A stretch of 64,000 bases of DNA from NCBI GenBank assembly GCA_004565275.1, contig SDOX01000021.1, positions 1,164,230-1,228,229 on the forward strand, read 5' to 3'. This stretch comes from Nannochloropsis salina CCMP1776. Its lineage: Eukaryota > Sar > Eustigmatophyceae > Eustigmatales > Monodopsidaceae. Position numbers and translations under genes: made by a program. Under the pieces are notes generated by a model. It made no database searches. It had not been told where the DNA came from and worked only from the letters and a program-made list of their open reading frames with translations. Shown piece by piece: positions 9,740 to 20,619 of the stretch (positions are counted from its first letter, which is position 1; each line of letters starts with the position of its first letter).

Positions 9740-10943
9740 ATGGCAAAGAGACTTACGGCACACATGGAAAAAACAGGTCGGCCAATGAACAAGCTCAAGA
9801 AGGACGAGACTACGACAGGGCCGAGTCCAGTTAGCGTCACGCGGACCATCTCGTCCCCGGCCCGAAAATACCGTGCGAAACCCCTGACCAAGCAGGATGT
9901 GATTAGCAATGAGTCTTTGCACTTTTGGCGGAAGAAATATGAGGACATGATCCACTACGTGCGGGAGTCTGGCGTCTCCGTTGAAGATGCCGACGACGAT
10001 GAGGTGAGGAAGTGGGTAAGCGATATGAAATAATGGTTGTCCTTCTGGGAAGATATGGTGTTGCGTCGTGTCATGCCTCCTCATCGGTACGAGGCGTAAA
10101 TAGCTCAGCGTAGTAATTCACGGAAGAAAAGAAATTGAGGGGCACTTGGGACAGCTGGGCTCTTGTCATAGTACTGGCTGGTTCTGGCAGGATAAGCAAA
10201 GTAAATGCCTATCATCCTCTTTACATACTCATTCTCCTACAATATTTTAGGTGATACGCTTGCTGGCTGAATGGAATGGGAACGTCAAGGACGCGGTCTT
10301 AAACGGAGAGAAAGGAAGGGCATGGAAGAAGGAAAACTTACCCATTCCACGTGCGGAGGTCCTTCCCACACTGAAAACTGGCAAGTTTGTTTTTGCCGGC
10401 TACGACAAAGTCGGTCGGGCCATCTGCTACTATCGCGTCAAGTTTCACAACCCTCGTCTATTCGCGCCGCTGCAATCCGTCAAAGCTGTGGTCTATCTCT
10501 ACGAAGAGATGCGGGCGGAAGGCAGGCTGCGGGGGGCGGAAGAGATTTGCGTCGTGGTGGACCGGACCGATGCCAAGAGCGCGAATATGGACATCGAGGT
10601 TCGTACCGTTGGCAAAACCGCTGAGCGCTCCATGTTAAGTTTGAGGCGACAATTTCATGTATCTTTCGTTATGACCCACTCGCAGTTCATGAAGCTCCTG
10701 TACACCATGCTCAAAGAGTCCTATCCCGCCCGAGGAGAGCTCTTCCTTGTGCTTGGAGTCAACTTCATCTTCCGTAAAATTTGGGAGAACCTTGTCTCGG
10801 TGTTCTTAGACGCCAAAAGTCGATCCGCTACACACCTGTTGAAGGACAAGAAGGAGCTGCTTGATTTCATCGAAGAAGGGGAATTGGTAGAGTGGTTGGG
10901 TGGAAAACTTCCGTACACCTTTGTACCACCATCAGATGAATAA
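9740..10943 (+). CDS. Sec14-like CRAL-TRIO domain protein
   Basis: Two exons, 9740-10015 and 10251-10943, are joined in phase 0 (donor agtgg|gtaagc, acceptor attttag|gtg) and give about 322 residues. The junction rebuilds EVRKWVIRLLAEWNGNVKDA, a CRAL-TRIO N-terminal helix pattern. The CRAL-TRIO lipid-binding domain covers about residues 125-300, with VGRAICYYRVKF, a lipid-pocket strand region and EELVEWLGGKLP-like terminal residues (GELVEWLGGKLPY). Sec14 relatives bind phosphatidylinositol, phosphatidylcholine or other hydrophobic ligands and move or present them at membranes. The first 50 residues are basic and disordered-looking. No membrane helix or second domain is present. An alternative donor 12 bp upstream (gatgag|gtgagg) is also in phase, so two isoforms differing by four residues are possible. 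Ligand unknown. Confidence 0.85.
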
Positions 10944-11600
10944 TGCTTCGATCCGACGTGGACATTTTGCGGAAGCGTGCGTGTCTTGCCTGGGTACGCA
11001 TCTCGGTCGCCAGCTGCATAGCACATGAAAAGGAGTAAGGGTCGTGAAAGTCAGCGCATTTGATTCATCTCACGAAATACAACAAAATAAAGTTCTTTCA
11101 ATCTCAGTGAAACCAAGGTCTTGTTCCGTTTGATAGCTTTTAATCGTAATTGAAGTCGTGTTACAAGTCTAGAAGGGGATCATCCCATTAGTCGCGTCGA
11201 AAGACCAGGCTGTTCGTCCATTACCCCAATGTCGCGCACACCAATATCTCTTGTTCTGCGCGTATATCCGAGAAAAGTTAATTTCTATTACGTTCCCTGA
11301 ACATTAAAACTACTGGCGTCCGGGGTCCCGGGAGGTTTTTGGAGACCTTCGTTAAGTACTACTAAACGTTACCGGGGAAAATCGCGTGACAGATAAAAGA
11401 GAAGCCACCACCGGTTGCTGTCATGCGTCCAAGGTGCTGCCACCTGACACTTCAGTGTCGCGTAGCGTACGGGAGTAGTCTGAGGGGTCAATCGTCGACA
11501 CAGGGAGAGTAAGAAAAGAGGACATCGTTCGGGACGTGATCTCTCGGAGAGTACCAACAAGCCTGCCTTTTCCCCCTTCATCTACAGGGCTCTTTAAAGC
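10944..11600. other. intergenic region between two plus-strand genes
   Basis: This 657-bp stretch follows the Sec14-like gene. An aaataaag sequence near 11084-11091 could serve as a polyadenylation signal. No coding sequence is evident. The right half is presumably the promoter of the following membrane-protein gene. Confidence 0.45.
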
Positions 11601-12467
11601 ATGGCAAAATCGACTTCGGCAACCAGCACGTGGTCGCAGGCTCTGCCTCCACAGTACGCTTTGCTTCTGGGAAATTTGTTGGTACTTGCCAACTTTATCG
11701 CTGCCCTCCTTGTACCCTGGGTCGAGGCACGATACAAGGTATTTGATGCATGGTTCCCTGTATACATGCCGGTGAAAATTGGCCTCCTTAAATGCTTTGG
11801 TGACATGTGTTCAGCATTATACGGTGAGACGGGTCAACAACAAAAGGGTCAGGGCAAAGGAAACGACAGACCACCCATTCCAGGCTGGGGCCCGACGGGA
11901 GGAGGAGGAGGATCACCGTTAAACGACAGCGGTGGAGGTGCCAAAGCTCTTTTTGAGATAGCTGCTATATTCGCAATAATCTTTCTGAGCGTCTCTGTGC
12001 TTGTGGCTATGGGTGGGGCCTTGGTGGAAGCTGCCCGTGTTCAAGGCCGTCGAGATATCAGTGGCCTATTTCCTTTGCAGCTATCGGGTGCTTCGGCGCT
12101 CATTTGTTTGGTGGCTTTGCTCCAATATCTTTTCATTACTTTGGCCGGCTTGCATGGTGGCCGTTACGAGGTGGGCTTTTGGTTAACACTTGCCACAGCC
12201 GCGGCGGTCGGTGTATTGACCACTGGGCAATATTTGATAAGTAAGAAATTTTTTGATGAGGAGTACACGGACGGAAACGGCGGGAAAAGCTTCTTTTTGC
12301 CGTCACATCTAGGGAGAGGGGAAAGGTCCAACAGTCCAAGCGAACAGCTGCACAAATTGAGAGAAGAAAGTACGGGCTGTGCAAAAGGTTGCTGTGGAGG
12401 AGGGGGAGGGGAAGGGGGAGGGGAAGCCAGTCACGCCCTGAATCGGCCCAGCTATGGTGCAGTTTGA
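11601..12467 (+). CDS. four-transmembrane protein of unknown function
   Basis: A single exon encodes 288 residues, and I do not recognise the family. Four hydrophobic segments are visible at about residues 20-41, 116-142, 159-182 and 191-213. A Gln/Gly/Pro-rich loop (75-113) lies between the first two, which fits a claudin/PMP22/tetraspanin-like four-helix layout with one large loop. That loop has no CCG motif, so it is not a typical tetraspanin. Cysteines at 65, 70 and 169 are the only ones before the tail. The C-terminal tail (about 215-288) is hydrophilic with a Cys/Gly-rich patch (CAKGCCGGGGG), which could be palmitoylated. The ATG is followed by a short polar N-terminus without a signal peptide. 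Membrane location is well supported; function is not. Confidence 0.75.
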   Translation: MAKSTSATSTWSQALPPQYALLLGNLLVLANFIAALLVPWVEARYKVFDAWFPVYMPVKIGLLKCFGDMCSALYGETGQQQKGQGKGNDRPPIPGWGPTGGGGGSPLNDSGGGAKALFEIAAIFAIIFLSVSVLVAMGGALVEAARVQGRRDISGLFPLQLSGASALICLVALLQYLFITLAGLHGGRYEVGFWLTLATAAAVGVLTTGQYLISKKFFDEEYTDGNGGKSFFLPSHLGRGERSNSPSEQLHKLREESTGCAKGCCGGGGGEGGGEASHALNRPSYGAV

Positions 12468-12634
12468 ACTCAAACAGCGTAGAGCTCAACTGAGAGTTGC
12501 AGGCGGATTGGAAAGAAATTCATACCGGAAGAGCGTGAGGTATATGCTACATCGACTTTGTTGCCTTGTCCAGGATGTGTATGGTTTTTTGCTTCATCTT
12601 TCTCCGGCTAACTTGCTTGTGTCGGCCTTCTTCA

Positions 12635-13894
12635 TCATTTTAAGAAGTAGTCCGGATCCGTGAGAGGATTGTAGAGCACGAGAGAACACGTACACCGTGG
12701 GACCACGTTTATGGGCCCGCATTCTTGGCACACCACCTCCCGGCTGCACACACGCACGATGGCGATCTCCCCGACCAAACCCAGATCCGCTACGTCAGGA
12801 GGCGCTGCGGGATCCGGAGAAGGTGTTGGAATATCAGCAGAGGGTATCTCAGAAGTGGTGGAATCGGCTTGATTATCGCTAGAGCCATTATCACCCGCAT
12901 CCGCCCCCGGGTCTAATCCAGTCACGTCAGGGTCCCCGTCTATTGCCGTTCCAGGAACCGTGCCCGCACCCTGTTCCCCCTGTCCAACGTCCTGAGGATT
13001 CTCTACATCAGCGGCATCATCGTCTTTCATCTCAACAGACTCTGCCACAGCCCCAGCAGCATCTTTCAAGGATGCCCTCCCGCTGACCTCCTGCCCCGTG
13101 AATCCCGTACTTCCTCCTTTTCCGGTGTCTCCTTCGAAGATATCCTTTTCCATGCCTATCTGTGACCCTCGAAACCTCTGGCGTCTGAAATCCCATTCAC
13201 TTAACTCAGTGGTAGACAAAGCCTCCGCTTTATCTTTCTCCTGCCTTATCACTCCCTTCTGACCTCCGTACACATTACCGTCTCCTGAGCCTCGCAGTGG
13301 CTTAATTCCAAAGGCCCGTGACCTTGACGATCCCATTTCTGGCTCCAAGGCAGGTATATCTTCTCTTTCAATAGACTGGTTATCTGTTATTCCAGATACT
13401 TATTAAGATGAGGAGTAAAGTGAAGGGCCACGACATTGGATAGTAACTAAAAATAAAATGAATGATAGCTGCCGACAAATTGACCTACCACTTTCGGCAC
13501 CGCTTCCGAAATAGGGGCTTTCGATTTCGCCCACATCCTTTTTATTCTGCGAGGCTTCTCTGGGAGAAGTTTTTTCTATGCCTAGCGCCTGAGGACTTGC
13601 TGACGGCGTGGATCGATTCGACGGTAGGATGGTTGGCGGAGGCCTAATTACGTCCGAGGCTACAGGTTGGTCGATGCATACGGTGGCATGGTAGCATTCA
13701 GTGAGGCCGTAAACAGGGTCCGTTTTTTGTTGATTTTCAGGTACTACGAGTGTGCATGGAATTGTCAGAAGCCTCGTAGCGGAAGGTTGCCCTCTGACGA
13801 CGAACGGACACCCAAGGAAGGCAGCCGCCAAAGCCCATCCACATGCGCACTTTCTTCTTGGAATTTTGGGACGGTAAGACACGTTTCTTGACAT
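12635..13894 (-). CDS. secreted acidic protein with Cys-rich C-terminus, unknown
   Basis: Two minus-strand exons, 13894-13489 and 13383-12635, are joined across a 105-bp intron (donor agtg|gtaggt, acceptor aacag|at; phase 1 in both) and give about 384 residues. The N-terminus is basic with a hydrophobic core (CACGWALAAAFLGCPFVVRG), fitting a signal peptide cleaved near residue 35. The middle is Ser/Pro/Asp-rich, acidic and probably disordered (about 90-330). The last 50 residues hold six cysteines (VCSREVVCQECG and then CTCSLVL), which suggests a small disulphide-bonded or metal-binding module. No catalytic domain is recognisable. A cell-wall or surface role is possible but not shown. The exon join depends on phase and consensus only. 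Confidence 0.65.
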
Positions 13895-16131
13895 TTATAC
13901 CTTATATGATTTATAATCGTACAATTTTGAGTTTATTCGTTGTTTAAGTCTATAGTAATTCCGCCGGAAGGAAATGAAATGACAGGCCCACCCAGCCAGG
14001 TCATCTCAAAATTCAAACATTTGAAAAATGCCGACTTCAACTTGATAGCCTCCCCGTAGAGATATCCACTACCGAGCCGGGGAATTACCACCGGAAGCGA
14101 TTCCGCAGCGGTACAAATCGAGGAGAAAAGCATAGGTGCTTCTAATATCTCTTTTCTTTCCGTGAGTATACTCTCTGTTCTCGGTCACGGGCCCTCGCTA
14201 GCTTCCTCCAGAACAAAATGAACGCGGACCGCCCCATCGCCCTGGACGGAAGGTGATTTATATAGATATAAAAACAGAAAATGTAATGTGAAGCCCCTGT
14301 CTATTTCATGGCACATATCATTCCCACGATGCAGGATGGCACTCCGGCATGCGCGTTCATAAGAGAACCGCACAGCTGCGTCCAACTATACCTCGTTTAA
14401 CAACATTTGGCGAATCCAAAGAGCACAATGACCTGCATCATAAAAGTTAGACTAGGGCTGCGACCGCATTATCATTACAAGATTAGATACGAATCAATGA
14501 TCTTGCCAAAACATACATACACCCCTTTACCACGCGTTTGGTAGAAAAGAAAAACGTCTAATCAATATTCCTAACCTAAGAATATGATTTTCTCACACCT
14601 CACATAGTAACTATCGAGTGGTTAACGCTCGATGAAATTCGTACATGTTATCCTTCCTGCTTGTCAGCCGTATAAGATTTCAGAGGTACACAGCGTTAAA
14701 TGTAGATCTTTTCACACAAAGGCACCAAAATAAATTCCCATTTTAGCATCGTATCTGACCGCAGAACAGTAGCAAGTTCGAGCTAATGCACTCCACAAAT
14801 TGAATTAGACTCAAAAATGCTCGGAATTACAACAACCAAGTCATCATTCATAGAAAGGGATATTTTTGTCCCCAAAGCCGTGCGCTTACCGCATGTGTCT
14901 CGAATCATGTAAAGGAGTACAGGGTACTTATCTCTCTGATCTCATTAAGTCACTTGGCGGAAGGCATGTCGCTGAGGAGCTTGCACTCCTGCTGCATGAT
15001 TCTCTATGCTCAAGATCGCCTTTACCATCGGTCGTTCAAATAATTATTGAAGCTATAATCTGAAGACATGCGCCTTCCTTGGATGTTCCCTCCATTCACA
15101 GTTTGTGCCGACGTTTATTCTTACTCAAAAGTAATCATCTCAACGGAAGAACCATTCTTTTTATGTAATTGTTTTTAGTGAATGTTTACATGATCAATGC
15201 ACAGGTAAAGAACCTTGCGTTGTGCCTTCAGTGACACTTCTTCAAACAATTTCGCGTTCCATTCGGGCAAGTTGAGAGAGGCATGTAATTACGCGAAATC
15301 CCGTCTTTCGAAGCTGAGAAATCCGAAAGTGCGCTCACTAAAATCGTTATTATCACAAACATGGCGTATAGGCAGCGGAACATTTCGGGAACTCACATGT
15401 GGGAGGATGACCGCAAGCGTACCTCGCGATGTAACGTCGGCAAGCTTCGTAAATTCCTGATGGGGTGAACATTGGCAGTACAGATGAAGTTATTAATATT
15501 TCTATCCAATGAAATTGAGCAATAGAGTAAGATTAAGAAAAATCAAGGTACAAGAATTGGAAAGAGACGGGAAACGTTATTTCGCCCGTCCCATCCACCA
15601 TATATGGCATAAGTACGACATATCCTATCAATATTGAGCGCAGAAGACCCAACGTCAACTCTGTAAGTAGTAAGGGTAACTGTCCAGTCAATTAAACGCT
15701 GGTTTCACTGCCTCCCACGCTGTGCTTTAAAAGGTCCGACGGTCTCGAAAGCCCCGAGCTTATCGGTTTGAGAGGGAGCGAGGGCTGTTCGGACAACGGA
15801 TTACGTCAAGACGACCGCAGATCCATGCCACTCCATCACGATGCCTCGGCAGAAGGCGTCTTCAAAGTGGGAAATGTAGGAAATAAGCACAACTTTATTG
15901 TCGCCATCTCAATTTCCCCTCTATGTTGTTCATGTCCGGTTACCGTCCTTTATCATCCACGTAGATACTTAGTCATGTTGGTCGCCGGCTACGATAACTA
16001 CACATGATAGTTCCTATTGCGCTGCCGCTGCCCGCCGCTCGTTGCCACTTCTTACCGAGCTGGTTGTCTTCAATTCGGTCGTTGCCTCTGTCCGACTGAT
16101 AAATAATTTTGTCATCACTGGTGGTAGCATC
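13895..16131. other. long AT-richer gene-free region between divergent genes
   Basis: These 2.2 kb separate the start of the acidic secreted-protein gene from that of the receptor-phosphatase gene. By eye the base composition between about 14.4 and 15.7 kb is clearly more AT-rich than the flanking coding DNA. Only short open frames (65-80 codons) occur, none recognised. I found no tRNA, repeat array or transposon ends. Confidence 0.5.
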
Positions 16132-19100
16132 ATGGCGTTCGACTTGATAAACAGGGGATGTGTCTCAAGCTCCTACGAGTACATGATGAAGATAGTCTAC
16201 GTCGGAATATCCTCATTTTCCATCTCCTGTTCCCTGCTCATCCTTGTGCGCATGTGGTGGCGGCATCACCGTAAAAAATTTGCCACCGCCATAGGTCGTT
16301 TGGTTGAGCGGTTGGTGGTAATCGGAGCCTTCCTCGATGTTACTTTTCACGCTGTTGACGTCCTCTTCGCCCTGGACTGCAGTGCCCCTCCGTTACTATT
16401 CTTACTATCAGCATATAAAGAAAATATTCACGCGGCGGTAGGTAGGGGGCTACGGGGAAGACGCAGTCCTGCTTTCCTTTTACACGAATCTTGTGCCTGC
16501 TTGTCATCTTACTGTATAACATGTCCCTTCCCCGTGCCATTGCAAATTAGGCGACCATTACCTTCAACATCATCAAAGAAGGATTTGGATTGTTGTCTTT
16601 GAGCTGGCATGCTCATTTAGCGTACTGCCTCTACAGTTGGATCGTCTTGAAACGCTCTGCCGGGCGATTACAACGTCACCGACTACCTTTTATGATGTTG
16701 ATCATGGCTATCATCACAGGAATTCGACTCACCCTGTACAAGGAGCTACGAAAGGGTCTATTGGGTCTTTACTTATCTGCGATCATTTATGATGTGATTC
16801 TGCTACCTGGGATAATCGCCGCCATGCTGCGATGGTACTTCTTAACTATCTCTGTCTTGCGTGCTGGTGACCGGGAGCAGCGGCAGCAGCGAGAGCAGCA
16901 GGAGCGAGAGCAGCGAGGAGAAGCGAACCTTGCCGATACAGGCGAGCATGTGGTGGTTGATATGGCCGGAGTTGCTGCCAGAGAAAACGTCCTTGACCGC
17001 ACGAGTGTGTCGTCGTCTGTCTCGTCAGCTCAAGGATCCACCCGTCCACGGCTGTCGCACCGATCCGAAGGCAATGAAGATTCGCGCGCACAGAGAATAC
17101 AACGTAGAAAATCTTCTTTCCACTTTTCATCCTGGTGGCCTTCAATCAATGGACCTTCCGGATGTAAGGAGAGTCAGAGCCGAAGCCATGTCGTCAGTGG
17201 AGACAGCGGGAACGTAAGTCAGACCTTTCGACCCCCACGAGCAGATTCGCTTTCGCCACCTTCGAACTTTGCGGATGGACAAACGATCTCGCGTGTACCC
17301 ATGGAGGTGGAGCCTGTCCCGACTGCAACTTTACATGAGATGGGGGCCACGCGACGGGAGCGAGTACGGAACAGCAGCACCATCCGCCGACTGCTTCGCA
17401 TCTCTTTGACCGTTGCCTGCCTCTGGACTTGTATCGCCGTGGTGGATATTCTCATCTGGGTACGTTTCTACCTAGGTGAGAATACGATTCGGATGAAGAC
17501 TCCTTTCTTGATCCGCATGGTGCTCATGCGGGCTGTAGGGGCCGTCGACGCCGTCATCCTCGGGGACCTCTTCATTCTCTGCCTCCCCTGTGCCCGCATT
17601 CTGTCGCGCGTGGTCAACAGACTGCGCCGGTCCGATCTTTCTTATGTGCCAGGAGGTAGAGCCAGTGTTGGCAACGTCGCGGGTCCTAGTTCTGTCATGT
17701 CCGTCTCCAAAATGCGCGCCAGCATGGTCGGGGACGGGGGCAGAGGTCTTCTCAAAAATGCTAACATGCTCCAGAAAGAGGAAGAGGCATCCCGAACAGA
17801 GCGGAAACTGGACGCGATAAATTCGGTTCGGGCTCCTAATCGGCAAATGAAAAACGTGGACTTCTTCGCCACCACCTGGAATATGGGCGGGGTGGACCTG
17901 GAAGCCCTCGAGGCAGGGCATTTCCGCGAGGCATTGCTTCCTCAGTGGTTGCCCCCCGACTTTTCTCTCTACGTACTGGGTGTGCAGGAGTGTCAATGCC
18001 TCCGACAATTTCGAGCGGACGTCCACTCGCATTTGGGTGGACCGGAAGCCTTTGTCATGTTCGGGGACGAACTAGGGGATGATCAATTTTTGCATGGTTT
18101 CATCGCGATTACCCTCTTTGTCCGAGCAGATGATGTCGCCACGGGCGCCTTCCATCTTCACAAAGGCGCCGTGAACAAGGTTGCTGCTGGGGTATCTCTG
18201 GGCGCTCTGGGTCATGCGCCTAATAAAGGGATGGTTGGACTTTCCTGCCGGTATTACGATGTCTCGCTCGCCTTCGTCACTGCTCACTTTGCAAGTGACT
18301 CGAAGGGCCGAAACCGCGTCTCAAAAAGGAACCAGCACGCGCGGACTACCCTGCAGGCTTTATCGCTTCACAATGACTCGGATGATTTCGAGGTTCACCA
18401 CCAGCATCACCATCAAATCTGTTTGGGGGACTTCAACTACCGTCTCTCTCCGGCCACACCGACGGAAGTATTGCAGCTCGTGGCCCGCTCTGCACAAATA
18501 TCGCAAGAAATCATCGCGAATGAGGCGTCCGAATCAAATGCAAACCCCACTTCAGAAAATTGGCGAAAACTCAGCTATAAACACTTCTTTGAGCGGCCCA
18601 CGGGTTTAACTTTCAGCCTTGGCAGCATTCCCGAGTTGCCTCCATGTTTGGGCACACGATGTTCGTCCAGCTCCTCGCAAAATGTTAGCCAACCCTCATA
18701 CGGTACCAGCGGACTTGGTTGGCCCAATTCGACCTCCAGCAAAAGCTACCTGGGCGGGAAATTGCCGCACCTCTTTCTCGCTAGAAGTGGCAGCAATGCA
18801 GCCAAAGATGAGTCGAATCGGCCGCCTGAGGCGCATGGGTTAGGTGCTGGTTTCAGCAACGTTTTGAGGCGCCGTCCATCCATGGAATTGTACTTGTCCT
18901 CTCCACTCTCGCGCTTTGGGCGGCAGGGGTCCAGTAACCCAGTGTATGGCATTGGAAGTCTTACTGATGGCGAAGGGCCACAACAACAAATTTCCGTTGC
19001 AGGCAGCGGCTCACCTTCACTCCGGAAAAACGTGAAACCTTCGATCGTAAACAGCTCAAGTACCCGAAGCATTGAGGATTTGGGTGTCGATGTGGCATGG

Positions 19101-20276
19101 AACTGGGTGGGTAGCTTTGACGAGCTAAGCCGGAGTATGCGAGGACGGGTGGTTTTCTACAATTTTACCGAGGCGCCTATAACCTTTCCACCGTCGTACC
19201 GGTGGAACCGTTCGATTCACGGCTTTGACCTGGCTGGCGATTACACAGACGTCGAGCAGCTAATGCACGCGTACAGCACATTCGTGGCGGACCATCCCAA
19301 GCTCATCAGCCGGCTTACCAAATCTTTCGTATCCCACAACGAAAGAGGAAACGGCACAGTGTCGCCACTTAGCACCTTACCCCGTTCCCTCTCCTCCTCG
19401 AAGAAGAGGAAGGGTGTTTCCCTACGGACACCTTCTTACACCGATCGGATCCTCACTCACTCTATGCCTGGTAAGGGCGCTAATCTTCGGTGGCGCCATT
19501 ATGATATGATGGATGCCGTGCCGTTGTCAGACCATCGACCTGTCTGTGCGCATTTTACGCTCTTCGTGGACGCGAATTGTCGAGGTTTCCAAACGTTCTC
19601 GACACCACCGCACTCGGTTGTTCCACCGGATGACAAATTTTCTCGGGTCGATGAGCCTCTGGCCATGCAAACTGCAAACAAAGAAGAGCTAGCGCTCTTT
19701 ACAATCGTGCTGTCGCATCCCCACGTCACGTTGAAAGGTGGGTCGAACATTCTTTCAAATCTGAGTGCTGCCACGATACCGCATGAGGCAACGATCCTAT
19801 TTCCACTCGTTTCCGAAGACCCTTTGGCTGCAGAGCGTCTAGCGTCATCCCTGGGAGAGGTAATACCTGGTGGAACATCGCACGAGCAATCATCATTTAG
19901 CTCTTTAAGCCACCATGAATGGTCGTCATTTCCAGTCCGGCTCAAGACCCTCGCCTCCCCGAGGTTCAGCGAGCATTTGCTTCTCAAAGTGTCAAATGAT
20001 CGCGGCAAAGAAATCGGTCAGACCATCATTCCCTTGGCTCTAGGCATCTCTTCGAAGGAAGTTCCGCAAGAAACACATCTTTACCCTTCTTCGTATGCCA
20101 ATTCTTCTCTATGTAGTTTCCGAGTTGATGAAATTGTGCAGGGACTTCATGGAAAAGAGGATAACCGACGATTTTCACTACCTCTTACCAAGGGCGGATC
20201 TTTGAGAGGCTGGATCACTTTGACGCTCAGAACTAAGATCAAACCAATACGGCAACAGCACCGCTCACAGCCATAA
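16132..20276 (+). CDS. 7TM receptor fused to inositol polyphosphate 5-phosphatase (GPCR-INPP5 type)
   Basis: Two exons, 16132-16437 and 16551-20276, meet in phase 0 (donor gcggcg|gtaggt, acceptor aaattag|gcg) and encode about 1,343 residues. Seven hydrophobic segments precede the enzyme: IVYVGISSFSISCSLLILV, RLVVIGAFLDVTFHAVDVLF, FGLLSLSWHAHLAYCLYS, LPFMMLIMAIITGIRL, YLSAIIYDVILLPGIIAAML, then after a loop of about 190 Ser/Gln/Arg-rich residues LLRISLTVACLWTCIAVVDI and VGAVDAVILGDLFILCLP. The 5-phosphatase domain (about 535-1110) has all signature blocks: FFATTWNMGG, GVQECQ, CLGDFNYRL (Asp/Asn catalytic), TPSYTDRIL and LSDHRPVCAHF. It contains a long Ser-rich insert at about 790-940. The predicted reaction is removal of the 5-phosphate from phosphoinositides or inositol phosphates. 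The remaining 230 residues may hold a C2-like fold. The layout matches oomycete GPCR-bigrams. The start at 16132 follows the first in-frame ATG after a stop; an extra 5' exon is possible. Confidence 0.88.
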
Positions 20277-20619
20277 TTATCGCCACGACAGCTTGGAAGG
20301 TCGTTGCTACAAGGCGCATGGGCTTGTGAATTCATGTATTGTAAACCTAGAGGAAGGGTTGAATTAGTCCGTACACAGTAAACGCGTGTGAGAACTGCTC
20401 GCGATAAATCAATAGCAACAAATGTGAAACTATGTTTGTAAGGCGGAACTCCCAAATTTTACATTGAATTTCAGCTTTCTCAAAGGAAAAAATTCCGGAT
20501 GTACGCTCGAGCTGGTGAGAACAAAGCACTCTGGTCTTGACTTTGTTGACATAAAAAAAATACACGGCCACTCTCTTTTTACTTTCTCTTCACTTTTGAA
20601 TGGATTCTACAGGCAGCAT
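20277..20619. other. short gene-free stretch between convergent genes
   Basis: This 343-bp AT-rich stretch lies between the 3' ends of the receptor-phosphatase gene and the large secreted-protein gene. No feature beyond likely 3' processing signals is seen. Confidence 0.5.

Noticed and set aside
14866-15063. 65-codon plus-strand open frame in the AT-rich block
   Set aside because: Short, isolated, no signal peptide, motif or splice partner.
16042-16131. In-frame extension of the receptor-phosphatase N-terminus before the ATG at 16132
   Set aside because: It would need a non-ATG start; the ATG at 16132 gives a short extracellular N-terminus before TM1.
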